Counted from the stretch's first letter, positions 43,155 to 51,408 are shown. The stretch is DNA of 64,000 bases from Luteitalea sp. TBR-22 (GCF_016865485.1 NZ_AP024452.1:2626501-2690500), one strand, 5' to 3'. Numbers and translations are program-made. The notes: generated by a model not told the origin, from the letters alone.

Positions 43155-43658
43155 CTACGACCGATAGTTCCCGAACATCAGCTCGATGCCGAAGTCGTGA
43201 CCGCGGAGGCGCTTCATGGCCTCCTGCAGTTCGTCCTTCGAGTTGGAGCTGACGCGCACCTGCTCGGCCATGATCGTCGCCTGCACCTTCTTCATCCCCT
43301 CGTCCTTGAGGAACTTGACGATGGCCTTGGCGGCCTCGGTGGGGATGCCCTGCTGCAGCGAGACGACGCGGCGCACGGCGCTGCCGGCGGCCGACTCCTT
43401 GTCGCCCAGCTTCATGTTCTTGATCGGCACGCCACGCTTGAACATCTTGCTCTGGAGCACCTCCCACACCGACGACAGCTTGTAGTCGTCGTCGGCGAGC
43501 AGCGTGATGGTGCTCTTGGCCTTGTCGAAGTCGATCTCGATCTTGGCGCCCTTGAAGTCGTAGCGCTGGCCGATCTCCTTCTGGGCCTGATTGACGGCGT
43601 TGTCCACTTCCTGCAGGTCCACGGTGGACGTGATGTCGAAGCTCGCGCTCGCAGCCAT
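43155..43658 (-). CDS. YajQ family cyclic di-GMP-binding protein
   Basis: 167 residues. It starts ASASFDITSTVDLQEVDNAVNQA and contains RYDFKGAKIEID, VPIKNMKLGDKE and a C-terminal LQEAMKRLRGHDFGIELMFGNYR, the full YajQ/DUF520 fold. Members bind cyclic di-GMP or nucleic acids and affect regulation. The ATG at 43658 is used; the 6 extra codons upstream overlap a TACTAT box. The stop codon TAG is formed by the end of a repeat array (CCCTACGA). Confidence 0.94.
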   Translation of the reverse strand: MAASASFDITSTVDLQEVDNAVNQAQKEIGQRYDFKGAKIEIDFDKAKSTITLLADDDYKLSSVWEVLQSKMFKRGVPIKNMKLGDKESAAGSAVRRVVSLQQGIPTEAAKAIVKFLKDEGMKKVQATIMAEQVRVSSNSKDELQEAMKRLRGHDFGIELMFGNYRS

Positions 43659-43738
43659 AAGAGAGGGATAGTACACAGAAATGCCGCGATGCCGGAATGC
43701 GACGCTGCGCGCCGGAGTCCTCCCCTGACGTCCCCTGT

Positions 43739-43768
43739 CCGTCGACCAAGGTCGACGGCTACGTCCGG
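43739..43768. repeat. hairpin repeat, CGTAGSCGTCG family (reverse)
   Basis: Stem CCGTCGACC/GGTCGACGG with an AA centre, then CTACGTCCGG. It is preceded by TCCTCCCCTGACGTCCCC, the reverse of the GGGGACGTCAGGGGAGGA flank type seen at 16545 and 40430. Confidence 0.75.
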
Positions 43769-43824
43769 AACCCGTCAGAATCGAGTGGCGGCTCGAAGGC
43801 CGAAGGCCGCATGACGAAGGCCGC

Positions 43825-43830
43825 TAGAAT
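43825..43830 (+). promoter_or_regulatory. putative -10 box for a leaderless transcript
   Basis: TAGAAT ends 6 nt before the GTG start of the CoA-transferase gene at 43837. The best -10 match of the four boxes with this spacing. Confidence 0.4.
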
Positions 43831-43836
43831 GGGCCC

Positions 43837-45033
43837 GTGACCGCGCCGCTGGAAGGCCTTCGCGTCCTCGAACTCGGCCAGCTGATCGCCGGGCCGTTCT
43901 CGACGATGCTGCTCGCGTATTTCGGGGCAGACGTCATCAAGGTGGAGCCCCCGGACGGTGGCGATCCGCTGCGCACCTGGCGCCACGTGCACAACGGGAC
44001 GGCCCTGTGGTGGTACGCCATGGGCCGTAACAAGCGCTGCATCACGGCCGACCTGCGGCAGGAGGAGGCGAGGGCGCTGGTGCGTCGCCTCGTCGAGCAC
44101 TGCGACGTGGTGGTCGAGAACTTCCGTCCGGGCCGCCTCGAGGCCTGGGGCCTCGGCTACGAGGCGCTCAAGGCCATCAACCCGCGGCTCATCATGGTCC
44201 GCATCTCCGGCTTCGGGCAGACGGGCCCGTACGCGCGGCGTCCCGGGTTTGCGGCGGTCGCCGAGGGGATGGGCGGCCTGCGCTACGTCAACGGCTTTCC
44301 CGACCGTCCACCGGCCCGCGCCAACCTCAGTCTCGGCGACACGATCGGCGGCCTGCACGCGGTGCTCGGACTGCTGCTCGCGCTGCATCATCGCGACGGC
44401 AAGGGGACCGGCGAGGGGCAGGTCGTGGACGTTGCGCTGTACGAGTCGATCTTCAACCTGATGGAGTCGACCCTGCCCGAGTACGCCACCGCGGGCGTGG
44501 TGCGCGAACGACACGGCTCGACGGTGAGCGGCATCGTGCCGACCAACGTGTATCCCTGCGCCGACGGCCGCTACATCATCATCGGGGGCAACGCCGACAG
44601 CATCTTCCGGCGCTTGATGCGCACCATCGGCCGCGTCGATCTCGCCGACGACCCGCGCCTGCAGACCAACGACGGCCGGGTGCCGCATGCCGCCGAGATC
44701 GACGAGGCCATCGGCGCGTGGACGTCGACGCACCCGTACGACACGGCGTTCGCGCTGCTCGATGCCGCCGACGTGCCCTGCGGTCCGATCTACTCGGTGG
44801 CCGATCAGATGACCGACCCGCACTTCGCCGCGCGCGGCCTCATCGAGCACGTCACCGTCGACACCGGCGAGGACGTGGCCATTCCCGCGATCGCGCCGCA
44901 ACTCTCGTCGACGCCGGGGCGCACCACGTGGCCAGGCCCACCCCTCGGCGCACACAACCGCGAGATCTACGGCGGGCTGCTGGGCCTCGACGATGCCGCC
45001 CTCGCCGACCTGCGAACGCGCGGCGTGATCTGA
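43837..45033 (+). CDS. CaiB/BaiF family CoA-transferase
   Basis: 398 residues, class III CoA-transferase. LGQLIAGPFSTMLLAYFGAD, VIKVEPPDGGDPLRTW, NFRPGRLEAWG and RISGFGQTGPYA are family motifs; Asp168 (SLGDTIGG) is the catalytic carboxylate position. It moves CoA between organic acids; substrate unknown. The GTG start at 43837 has no Shine-Dalgarno. Confidence 0.92.
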   Translation: MTAPLEGLRVLELGQLIAGPFSTMLLAYFGADVIKVEPPDGGDPLRTWRHVHNGTALWWYAMGRNKRCITADLRQEEARALVRRLVEHCDVVVENFRPGRLEAWGLGYEALKAINPRLIMVRISGFGQTGPYARRPGFAAVAEGMGGLRYVNGFPDRPPARANLSLGDTIGGLHAVLGLLLALHHRDGKGTGEGQVVDVALYESIFNLMESTLPEYATAGVVRERHGSTVSGIVPTNVYPCADGRYIIIGGNADSIFRRLMRTIGRVDLADDPRLQTNDGRVPHAAEIDEAIGAWTSTHPYDTAFALLDAADVPCGPIYSVADQMTDPHFAARGLIEHVTVDTGEDVAIPAIAPQLSSTPGRTTWPGPPLGAHNREIYGGLLGLDDAALADLRTRGVI

Positions 45034-45069
45034 GCCGTCCTGGCGCGGAGAGGGCACGACGCCTCCTGC

Positions 45070-45075
45070 TACAAT
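45070..45075 (+). promoter_or_regulatory. putative -10 box overlapping a false ATG
   Basis: TACAAT covers the ATG at 45074 and lies 13 nt before a strong GGAGG (45089-45093). This suggests transcription begins near 45082 and the protein starts at the TTG at 45101. Confidence 0.42.
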
Positions 45076-45100
45076 GCCGCGATCGCACGGAGGCAACTGG

Positions 45101-45652
45101 TTGGCACAGCGCGTCACGGCCCGCAAGGGCAGCAGCAAGAAGAACGGATCGGCCCGCCGCTTCGAGTACGCTCCCCTCGTCATCGAGGGCACCAAGGTCA
45201 AGCTGAAGTCCCGCGTCGCGGGCCAGGTGGTCAAGCTCCCCGACGATTACCCGTTGCCGGCGATCGAGCGGCGCAGGAGTGGCGTGCACGGCTGGGGCGT
45301 GTTCGCGCTCGAGCGCATCCCGAAGAACAAGCGGATCATCTACTACGCGGGCCAGTTGGTGGGCGCCAAGGAAAGCCACGACCGCGAGGTCGCGTACCTC
45401 GAGAAGGGCTGCATCTGGTGCTTCGAGCTGAGCACCCGCTGGGCCGTCGACGCGATGTACGGCGGCAACGTCGCGCGCTTCATCAACCACGCCTGCAAGC
45501 CGAACTGCTACAGCCACATCATCGACGGCATCATCTGGATCCGCGCCGGCCGCACCATCGAGGCAGGCGAGGAACTCTCGTACGACTACTACACGGGCGG
45601 CACCGCCGAGATCCCGTGCAAGTGCCGTCCGGGCTGCAAGGGCCAGATTTAG
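45101..45652 (+). CDS. SET-domain lysine methyltransferase-like protein
   Basis: 183 residues from TTG at 45101, which has GGAGG 7 nt upstream; an ATG at 45074 adds 9 residues but lies inside a -10-like box. A Lys/Arg-rich N-terminus (TARKGSSKKNGSARRF) precedes a complete SET core: GVHGWGVFALERIPKNKRI, FINHACKPNC (from Asn129), EELSYDYY, and a post-SET cysteine cluster CKCRPGC. The family transfers methyl groups from SAM to protein lysines. In bacteria the targets are mostly unknown; a basic DNA-binding or ribosomal protein is a guess only. Confidence 0.9.
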   Translation: MAQRVTARKGSSKKNGSARRFEYAPLVIEGTKVKLKSRVAGQVVKLPDDYPLPAIERRRSGVHGWGVFALERIPKNKRIIYYAGQLVGAKESHDREVAYLEKGCIWCFELSTRWAVDAMYGGNVARFINHACKPNCYSHIIDGIIWIRAGRTIEAGEELSYDYYTGGTAEIPCKCRPGCKGQI

Positions 45653-45672
45653 CCCACGTCGCTGGTAATGCG

Positions 45673-46332
45673 TTGATCACCCGCGTCCTGTACCTCCATG
45701 GCTTCGCCTCGTCGCCGCAGTCGGGCAAGGGGCAGTTCTTCACCGAGCGGTTCGCCGAGGTGGGCATCCCGGTCGTCACGCCCGACCTGAACGCGCCCGA
45801 CTTCGGCACCCTGACGGTCACGCGCATGCTCGACGAAGTGGGGAGCGTGATCGCCCAGGGACCGCCGGGCCCGGTCGTGTTGATGGGATCGAGCATGGGC
45901 GGCTTCGTGGCCTGGAACGCCGCCGCGCGGCTCGCGCCCGTCCTGCCGCACCATCCCATCGCGAAGCTCGTGTTGCTCGCGCCTGCCGTGCTGTTCGGGC
46001 ACGATCGGCGCGACGACTTCGGTCCCGGCGTGGTCGACGAGTGGGAGCGCGCCGGCACGCGCGAGTTCTTCCACTACGGCGAGAACCGGCCGCGCCACCT
46101 GCACTTCGAGTTCTACCGCGATGCGATGACCTACCACGCGGATCAGGCCGTGGTGCACCAGCCGACGCTCATCTTCCAGGGCATGCAGGACGAGGTCGTC
46201 AAGCCGCAGGGCGTCATCGAGTTCTGCCAGGGGCGGCCCAACGTGTCGCTCCGCCTGCTGCAGGATGGCCACCAGTTGCTCGGGCACCTCGACCAGATGT
46301 GGCACGAGACTCGCACGTTCCTCGGCTGCTGA
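45673..46332 (+). CDS. YqiA/YcfP-like alpha/beta hydrolase
   Basis: 219 residues from a TTG. ITRVLYLHGFASSPQSGKG at the start, the nucleophile elbow GSSMGGFVAW, an acid in the QDEVV segment and the His of QDGHQLLGH make a complete triad for a small esterase of the YqiA/UPF0227 type. No ATG or GTG is available near the family start, so TTG at 45673 (20 nt after the SET gene stop) is chosen. Probably co-transcribed with the SET gene. Substrate unknown. Confidence 0.82.
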   Translation: MITRVLYLHGFASSPQSGKGQFFTERFAEVGIPVVTPDLNAPDFGTLTVTRMLDEVGSVIAQGPPGPVVLMGSSMGGFVAWNAAARLAPVLPHHPIAKLVLLAPAVLFGHDRRDDFGPGVVDEWERAGTREFFHYGENRPRHLHFEFYRDAMTYHADQAVVHQPTLIFQGMQDEVVKPQGVIEFCQGRPNVSLRLLQDGHQLLGHLDQMWHETRTFLGC

Positions 46333-48584
46333 CCCGCGGCCTCGCGGCACTCGCCGCGCTGCTACTCGCCGGTTGCGGCGCTCCCGCAGATCCGCCGGCC
46401 CCCGCGGGGCGCCCCCACGTCTCTTCCAGGTCGTCGTCGGCGGGCCGCAGCGACGTCTCACCTGACGATGGCACCGGCCTGACGGGGGGCGACTCGCTCC
46501 TCGCGCGCGTCGCGTGGATGCGCCTCACCTGGCCCGGCAGGCAGGTGCTCGGCTCCAACCTCGCCGAGCGCCTCGACGACGAGGTCCACGCGGGGTCGCT
46601 GTTCAAGCTGGTGGTCGCCCGTGCCGCGGTGGCGCAGGGGCTCGTGACCCCCGACCTGCGCCTCGCCTGTCCTCGTCGCGTGCGCGTCGCGGGCCGCGAG
46701 GTCGACTGTGTCCACCCCGACCTCGGCCGACCGCTCGCCCTCGACGACGCGCTCGCGCACTCCTGCAATCACTTCTTCGTTCGCCTTGCGGAGCGACTCG
46801 ATCGGCGAAGCCTCGAGCAGACGTTCCGCGCGTTGGCGGCAACGGCCGGTGTCAGCGCGCCGCCGCTCGGCGCAGCCCCGATCGGCCTCGTGGGGCTCGG
46901 CCTCGAGGGGCCTCGGCTCGGCTTGCGAGCCTGGGCCGGGATCGTACTGGCGGCGATGGACGTCGACGCGTCGGCCGGCGCCGGGGCCGACCTGATCGTC
47001 CGCGGCGTGCGTGGCGCAGCGCGCGAAGGCACGGCAATCGCGCTGCGTGACGGTCAGCACGAGGTGCGTGCCAAGACCGGCACCACCCTGCTCGGCGAGG
47101 GTGTGCAGGATGGCCGCGTCGTGGCGTGGCGTCCGGAAACCGGCGAGGCCGTCGTGGTTCGCGCCGCCGGTGTCCCCGGGCGTGATGCCGCTCGCCTCGC
47201 ACGGGCCGTGTGGGACGCCGCGGATGCGGCCGATCAGCCCCGCGTGCGCGTCGGCCGCGAGCGCGAGGCTGGCGCCGGCCCCCCTCGCGTCGATCGGGTG
47301 CCGCTCGAGACCTACGTCGCGGGAGTCGTCGCGGCGGAGGGGGAGTCCTCGATGCCACCGGCGGCGCTCGACGCGCTGGCCGTGGCGGTTCGCAGCTACG
47401 CCCTCGCGCCCTCGACGCGGCACGCGCGCGACGGCTACGACCTCTGCGACACGACGCACTGCCAGGTGCTCGGCGCGGCGACCTCCTGGAGTCGGGCCGC
47501 GGCGGCGCGGACCTCCGGACTGTTGCTGGCGCGCCGCGGGCGCGTGGTGGCCGTGCCGTACTCGGCCTCCTGCGGCGGGCGCCTCGTCTCGCCGTCGGAC
47601 CTGTGGGCCGGACCCGATGAGCGCGTGACGCGGACTGGCCCGGACCCGGCGGGCCACCAGGTGGGGGAGTGGTCCAGCGAAGTGCCGGTCGCGCGGCTGC
47701 TCTCCGCGCTGCAGTCGGCCGGACACCGTGGCGACGTGCTGCGCGACGTCCGGATCGAGGCACGTGCCGCCGGCGGAATGCCGACGCGGCTGGCGCTCGA
47801 CGGCCTCGCCCCGGCCTCCATCGACGCCACGACCTTCCGGCACGTCGTCGGGCGGGCCATCGGCTGGGACGTCCTCAAGAGCCACACGTTCGAGGTGACG
47901 CGCACGGGCCGCGGGTATCGCTTCACGGGCCTCGGCAAGGGACACGGTGCCGGCCTCTGCCTGCGCGGCGCCACGGTGCTCGCCGCGCGCGGCGACTCGC
48001 TGGCCGAGGTTCTCGACACCTACGTGCCCGGCGCGTCCCTCCAGGCCAGGCAGGACATCGTCGCGCTGCGGGTGCCGTCGGCGTGGGAGCCGCAGGCCGC
48101 GACACTGCTGGCTCGCGCCCGGCGCCAGCTCGCCTTGGAGCGTCACGCGCTCGGGGTCGTGGACGGCCGCGACGTGCGGGTGGAGATCCACCCGACCCGC
48201 GAGGCGTACCAGCGTGCAACGGGGCGGGCCTGGTGGACCGGCGCGAGTACCCGCGCCCTCGGGGGCAAGCGATACCGTATCGATGTGGCGCCGATGCCCG
48301 GACAGCCCTCGATCACCGCCATCGAAGCGACCCTGGCTCACGAGTTCGTGCACGTGCTCACGTGGCCCCTGCTCGCCAGCGGCCCCGCCTGGCTCGCCGA
48401 AGGGCTCGCGCACGGCGTCGCGCGAGGGGCGCTGGCGCCCCGGCAGGACGGCCCATGCCCGACCGACGACGAGATCCGTCGCCCCGGCAGCCTCGAGCGC
48501 ATGCAGGAGGTCTACGGCCGGGCGGCGGGCTGCGTGGCGCGCGCCCTGCCGGACGGCCTCGCCTCCTGGCGGGCCCTCCGCTGA
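46299..48584 (+). CDS. lipoprotein fusing transpeptidase-like, SpoIID and metallopeptidase domains
   Basis: 761 residues from a GTG at 46299 that overlaps the previous gene by 34 nt. A lipobox-type signal (LAALAALLLAGC) is followed by a penicillin-binding-like domain with all three motifs: Ser100-xx-Lys103 (SLFK), Ser155-Cys-Asn (SCN) and Lys259-Thr-Gly (KTG). A SpoIID/LytB domain comes next (VPLETYVAGVVAAEGE, DALAVAVRSYAL, SASCGGRL, GLGKGHGAGLCLRGA), then a gluzincin-type peptidase with HExxH at 681-685 (HEFVH) and Glu701. It is expected to act on peptidoglycan from the membrane. The three-part layout is unusual; each domain looks intact. No other start codon is available between 46299 and the lipobox. 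Confidence 0.82.
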   Translation: MARDSHVPRLLTRGLAALAALLLAGCGAPADPPAPAGRPHVSSRSSSAGRSDVSPDDGTGLTGGDSLLARVAWMRLTWPGRQVLGSNLAERLDDEVHAGSLFKLVVARAAVAQGLVTPDLRLACPRRVRVAGREVDCVHPDLGRPLALDDALAHSCNHFFVRLAERLDRRSLEQTFRALAATAGVSAPPLGAAPIGLVGLGLEGPRLGLRAWAGIVLAAMDVDASAGAGADLIVRGVRGAAREGTAIALRDGQHEVRAKTGTTLLGEGVQDGRVVAWRPETGEAVVVRAAGVPGRDAARLARAVWDAADAADQPRVRVGREREAGAGPPRVDRVPLETYVAGVVAAEGESSMPPAALDALAVAVRSYALAPSTRHARDGYDLCDTTHCQVLGAATSWSRAAAARTSGLLLARRGRVVAVPYSASCGGRLVSPSDLWAGPDERVTRTGPDPAGHQVGEWSSEVPVARLLSALQSAGHRGDVLRDVRIEARAAGGMPTRLALDGLAPASIDATTFRHVVGRAIGWDVLKSHTFEVTRTGRGYRFTGLGKGHGAGLCLRGATVLAARGDSLAEVLDTYVPGASLQARQDIVALRVPSAWEPQAATLLARARRQLALERHALGVVDGRDVRVEIHPTREAYQRATGRAWWTGASTRALGGKRYRIDVAPMPGQPSITAIEATLAHEFVHVLTWPLLASGPAWLAEGLAHGVARGALAPRQDGPCPTDDEIRRPGSLERMQEVYGRAAGCVARALPDGLASWRALR

Positions 48585-48666
48585 AGGGGGCGGGCCCCAT
48601 CCCCGGTCCGCGATCCCCAATGCACCCCCGGGGGGCCCTCCCTACGTATATGGCTGGTGAGCGCCG

Positions 48667-49230
48667 ATGAACGCCCCAGCGACCTTCCTCACCTCCTCCG
48701 GCCTGGCCGACCGCGACCAGCGCCTCCTGGCCAGCGCCCGGCAAGGCGACCTCGACGCCTTCGAGGCGCTCGTGCGGCGGCACCAGCGGCGGGTGTACAC
48801 GCTGGCCTGGCACGCCGTGCGGGACCAGATGCTGGCCGAGGAAATCGCGCAGGACGTCTTCATGCAGTTGCACGCGAGCCTGGCGCGCATCGAGTCGGCC
48901 GCCCACCTGGGCGCCTGGCTGCGGCGGACGACGACCCACCGGATCATCGACACGCTGCGGGTGCGCAAGCCGGCCCGGCCGCTCGACGAGGTCGCCGAGC
49001 CGCAGGTGGGCCACGCGGCGGGTGACCCGCTCGCGACGCGCCTGGTGCACCGTGCGCTGCAGCGGCTCGCGCCGCGTCCGCGCCTGGTGGTGATGCTGCG
49101 CTACATGGACGACCTCGCGCCGACCGAGATCGCCGAGACCCTCGACATGTCCCTGAACACCGTCAAGAGTCACCTGCGCCGCGGCATGAGTGTGCTGCGG
49201 GCGCGCCTGCAGCGGGAGGTCCTGCGATGA
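48667..49230 (+). CDS. RNA polymerase sigma factor, sigma-70 family (ECF type)
   Basis: 187 residues: region 2 (LLASARQGDLDAFEALVRRHQRRVYTLAW, QDVFMQLHASLARIE, LGAWLRRTTTHRIID) and region 4 (QRLAPRPRLVVMLRYMDDLAPTEIAETLDMSLNTVKSHLRRG). No region 1.1 or 3, as in ECF factors. The stop overlaps the next start (ATGA at 49227), so it is translationally coupled to a probable regulator. It directs transcription of an unknown stress regulon. Confidence 0.94.
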   Translation: MNAPATFLTSSGLADRDQRLLASARQGDLDAFEALVRRHQRRVYTLAWHAVRDQMLAEEIAQDVFMQLHASLARIESAAHLGAWLRRTTTHRIIDTLRVRKPARPLDEVAEPQVGHAAGDPLATRLVHRALQRLAPRPRLVVMLRYMDDLAPTEIAETLDMSLNTVKSHLRRGMSVLRARLQREVLR

Positions 49231-49583
49231 ATCCCGATGCCCGGATCGGGCGAGCGCTCGCCCCCGTCGACCCGCCCGACGGCTTCGCCCAGCGCGTCCG
49301 CGCCCGCGTCGAGCGCGAGATCCAGCCGACGCCGGCGCCGCGCAACCGCGTCACGCGCCTGCTGGCGATTGCCGCCACCGTGCTCGCGGTGCTGGCCGGG
49401 CCCCTCGCGTGGCACGAGTACGAAACCCGGCGCGAGGCCCTGGCGGCCCGTGCCCAGGTCCTGCTCGCGCTGCAGATCGCGAGCCGTGAGTTGAACTCGG
49501 CGCACCGCAAGGTGGTGCGCCCCGTGTCCCCCGCCCTGGCGGCGACCGCTGCCGGGGCTCCAGAAAAGGAAGGACGCCCGTGA
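49227..49583 (+). CDS. small membrane protein, putative anti-sigma factor
   Basis: 118 residues with a short cytosolic N-terminus (MNPDARIGRALAPVDPPDGF), one transmembrane segment (about 44-63, LLAIAATVLAVLAGPLAW) and a C-terminal helical part. It overlaps the sigma gene by 4 nt and the DUF4252 gene by 1 nt. No zinc-binding anti-sigma motif (HxxxCxxC) is visible, so the anti-sigma role rests on position alone. Confidence 0.75.
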   Translation: MNPDARIGRALAPVDPPDGFAQRVRARVEREIQPTPAPRNRVTRLLAIAATVLAVLAGPLAWHEYETRREALAARAQVLLALQIASRELNSAHRKVVRPVSPALAATAAGAPEKEGRP

Positions 49584-50143
49584 TGCGTCGAGTGATCGTG
49601 ATGTGTGTCGTGCTGTCCGGGCTGCTCGTCGCCGTCCCGGCCCGTGGCCAGCAACTGCAACTGCCGGATCTGTCGCGCCTCAGCGCCAGCGCCACCGACG
49701 TGGTCGACGTGTCGGTCGATCAGGCGCTGCTCGGCATGGCCGCCGCCTTCATGGGCAACGGCCCTGACGACGCTCAGGTGAAGTCGCTTGTGTCGTCGCT
49801 GAAGGGGATTTACGTGAAGAGCTTCACGTTTGCCAAGGACGGGGCGTTCGACCCGTCCTTGCTGGAGCCGGTGCGCCGGCAACTGGCGACGGGCCAGTGG
49901 TCGCGCCTCATGTCGGCCAAGTCGTCCAAGGACGGCAGCGACATGGCGGTGTACCTCTGGCGCAACGGCGATCGTCCCGGCGGGCTCGCCGTGCTGAGCG
50001 TGGAGCCGCGCGAGGTGACCGTGGTCAACATCGTCGGCTCCATCGACCTGGCGCAGTTGCAGGCGCTGCAGGGCAAGTTCGGCGTGCCGGATCTCGAACT
50101 GGGCGACACGAAGGGGCCGAAGGGACCCAAGGGTCCGAAGTAG
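49583..50143 (+). CDS. DUF4252-like secreted protein with GPK tail
   Basis: 186 residues; signal peptide MRRVIVMCVVLSGLLVAVPARG, then an alpha/beta domain typical of DUF4252 proteins that often sit in ECF sigma operons. The end is DTKGPKGPKGPK, collagen-like GPK triplets encoded by AAGGG(A/T)CC units. ATG at 49583 overlaps the previous stop as TGATG; a GTG at 49580 is an alternative. Third gene of the sigma operon. Confidence 0.8.
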   Translation: MRRVIVMCVVLSGLLVAVPARGQQLQLPDLSRLSASATDVVDVSVDQALLGMAAAFMGNGPDDAQVKSLVSSLKGIYVKSFTFAKDGAFDPSLLEPVRRQLATGQWSRLMSAKSSKDGSDMAVYLWRNGDRPGGLAVLSVEPREVTVVNIVGSIDLAQLQALQGKFGVPDLELGDTKGPKGPKGPK

Positions 50144-50148
50144 CGGAC

Positions 50149-50169
50149 GGCGCGGTCGGAGACCGCGCC
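50149..50169. repeat. GGA-loop hairpin followed by CTACCC
   Basis: GGCGCGGTC and GACCGCGCC around GGA, then CTACCC. Located 6 nt after the DUF4252 stop and 9 nt before the stop of the next convergent gene; the stem is identical to that at 43067-43087. Confidence 0.75.
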
Positions 50170-50177
50170 CTACCCCC

Positions 50178-50927
50178 TCAGACCCACTCGAAGCCGACGG
50201 CGTTGAGGATGGCGCGCGACAGGACGGCGGCGCCGATGTGGTTCAGGTGCACGCGGTCCCAGTTGATCATGTGCGACGGCAGGTCCTTCAACACGACGTC
50301 GAAGGCGGCCTGGCTGTCCACGAGCACCGCCTTGTGCTTGGCGGCGAGCTTCTTGACGATCGCGCCGTACTCGTCCATGCGCGCACGCATCGGGTCGTTG
50401 GTGCGGAGTTCCAGGAAGAACGGCGTGATCAGGATCAGCCCGCCCTTCAGCGTCGGCACCGTCCTGGCGAGCAACTCGTCGTAGACGCGCTCGTACTCGT
50501 CGGGCAGCACCGACCGTTCAGGCTGCGTGACGCGATCGAACTGCCGCCACACGTCGTTGGCGCCGATCATCACCGACAGCCAGTCAGGCTTCAGGTCGAA
50601 CACGTCGGTCTGCCATCGGGCGGCGAGATCGCGCACGTTGTGGCCGCTCGTCCCGACGTTGAACATGCGGATGCGGCGCGCCGGATACCACGCCTGCAGC
50701 AGCGCGTCGAGCTGGAGCACGTAGCCCGTGCCGAGCCCATTGGGCGCCTCGCCAATCGGCTTGGCGCGGCCGGTGTCGGTGATCGAGTCGCCGATGCAGA
50801 CCCATCGCGCCCCCTGTCCGATGCGCAGCCCGCGCGTCGCACCCGTCTGTGTCGCGATTGCCGGCGACGTCGCGCCCGCGAGCGCGCTGGCCGCCATCGT
50901 CGCCATCAGTTCCCGTCGTCCGATCAT
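50178..50927 (-). CDS. SGNH/GDSL-type hydrolase with signal peptide
   Basis: 249 residues. An N-terminal signal with RR (MIGRRELMATMAASALAGATSPAIA), block I VCIGDSIT with Ser48, block III SVMIGANDVWR and block V DRVHLNHIG with the catalytic Asp and His. A complete SGNH esterase, probably periplasmic, deacylating a polysaccharide or lipid; substrate unknown. Confidence 0.92.
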   Translation of the reverse strand: MIGRRELMATMAASALAGATSPAIATQTGATRGLRIGQGARWVCIGDSITDTGRAKPIGEAPNGLGTGYVLQLDALLQAWYPARRIRMFNVGTSGHNVRDLAARWQTDVFDLKPDWLSVMIGANDVWRQFDRVTQPERSVLPDEYERVYDELLARTVPTLKGGLILITPFFLELRTNDPMRARMDEYGAIVKKLAAKHKAVLVDSQAAFDVVLKDLPSHMINWDRVHLNHIGAAVLSRAILNAVGFEWV

Positions 50928-50950
50928 CGTGCCTCTCTCGTGTCGTGGAG

Positions 50951-50979
50951 ACCGTCGGCCAGGGCCGACGGCTACGTCC
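50951..50979. repeat. hairpin repeat, CGTAGSCGTCG family (reverse)
   Basis: Stem ACCGTCGGCC/GGCCGACGG around an AG centre, followed by CTACGTCC. It lies in the 52-nt gap before the stop of the next gene. Confidence 0.75.
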
Positions 50980-51408
50980 CTAGTCCTGTGTGACCTCGCA
51001 TCGGACGCCGATCGGTCCGTCCGTGGCGATCTCGTCGATCCTCGGCGTGAGCGAGGCGTCGACGTTCACCTCGAGCTCGTAACTGATGTACACGTCGAGC
51101 GTGGCAGCCGCCGGCGTGCCCGTCAACGTCACGTCGATTCCGCCGTTGCTGCTCTTGCCGCGGACGGCGAGTGCCTCCGAGGACACGCGGACGTCCGCGC
51201 TGGCCGGAAGGGCGACGCGCACGGCTGCGCCCTCGTCCACGCGGCCCCGCCAGTGGGCGAGCCGCCACGTGTCACCGGCCCGCTGCAGCCGCCAGATCCG
51301 TAGAGGGTCCAGCCCGATGCTGCGGCACGTGACGACCCGTGGCGCGACCTGGGCCACGGCGGTCGCGCCCGGCGCGGCAAGGAGCATCAGGGGAAGCAGC
51401 ATCGTCAT
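50980..51408 (-). CDS. secreted hypothetical protein, last gene of the macroglobulin operon
   Basis: 142 residues from the ATG at 51408, which overlaps the preceding stop by one base (TGATG). It has an N-terminal signal (MTMLLPLMLLAAPGATAVA) and a mature beta-rich domain (ISYELEVNVD near the C-terminus). I do not recognise the family. Probably translated with the membrane protein upstream. Confidence 0.75.
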   Translation of the reverse strand: MTMLLPLMLLAAPGATAVAQVAPRVVTCRSIGLDPLRIWRLQRAGDTWRLAHWRGRVDEGAAVRVALPASADVRVSSEALAVRGKSSNGGIDVTLTGTPAAATLDVYISYELEVNVDASLTPRIDEIATDGPIGVRCEVTQD

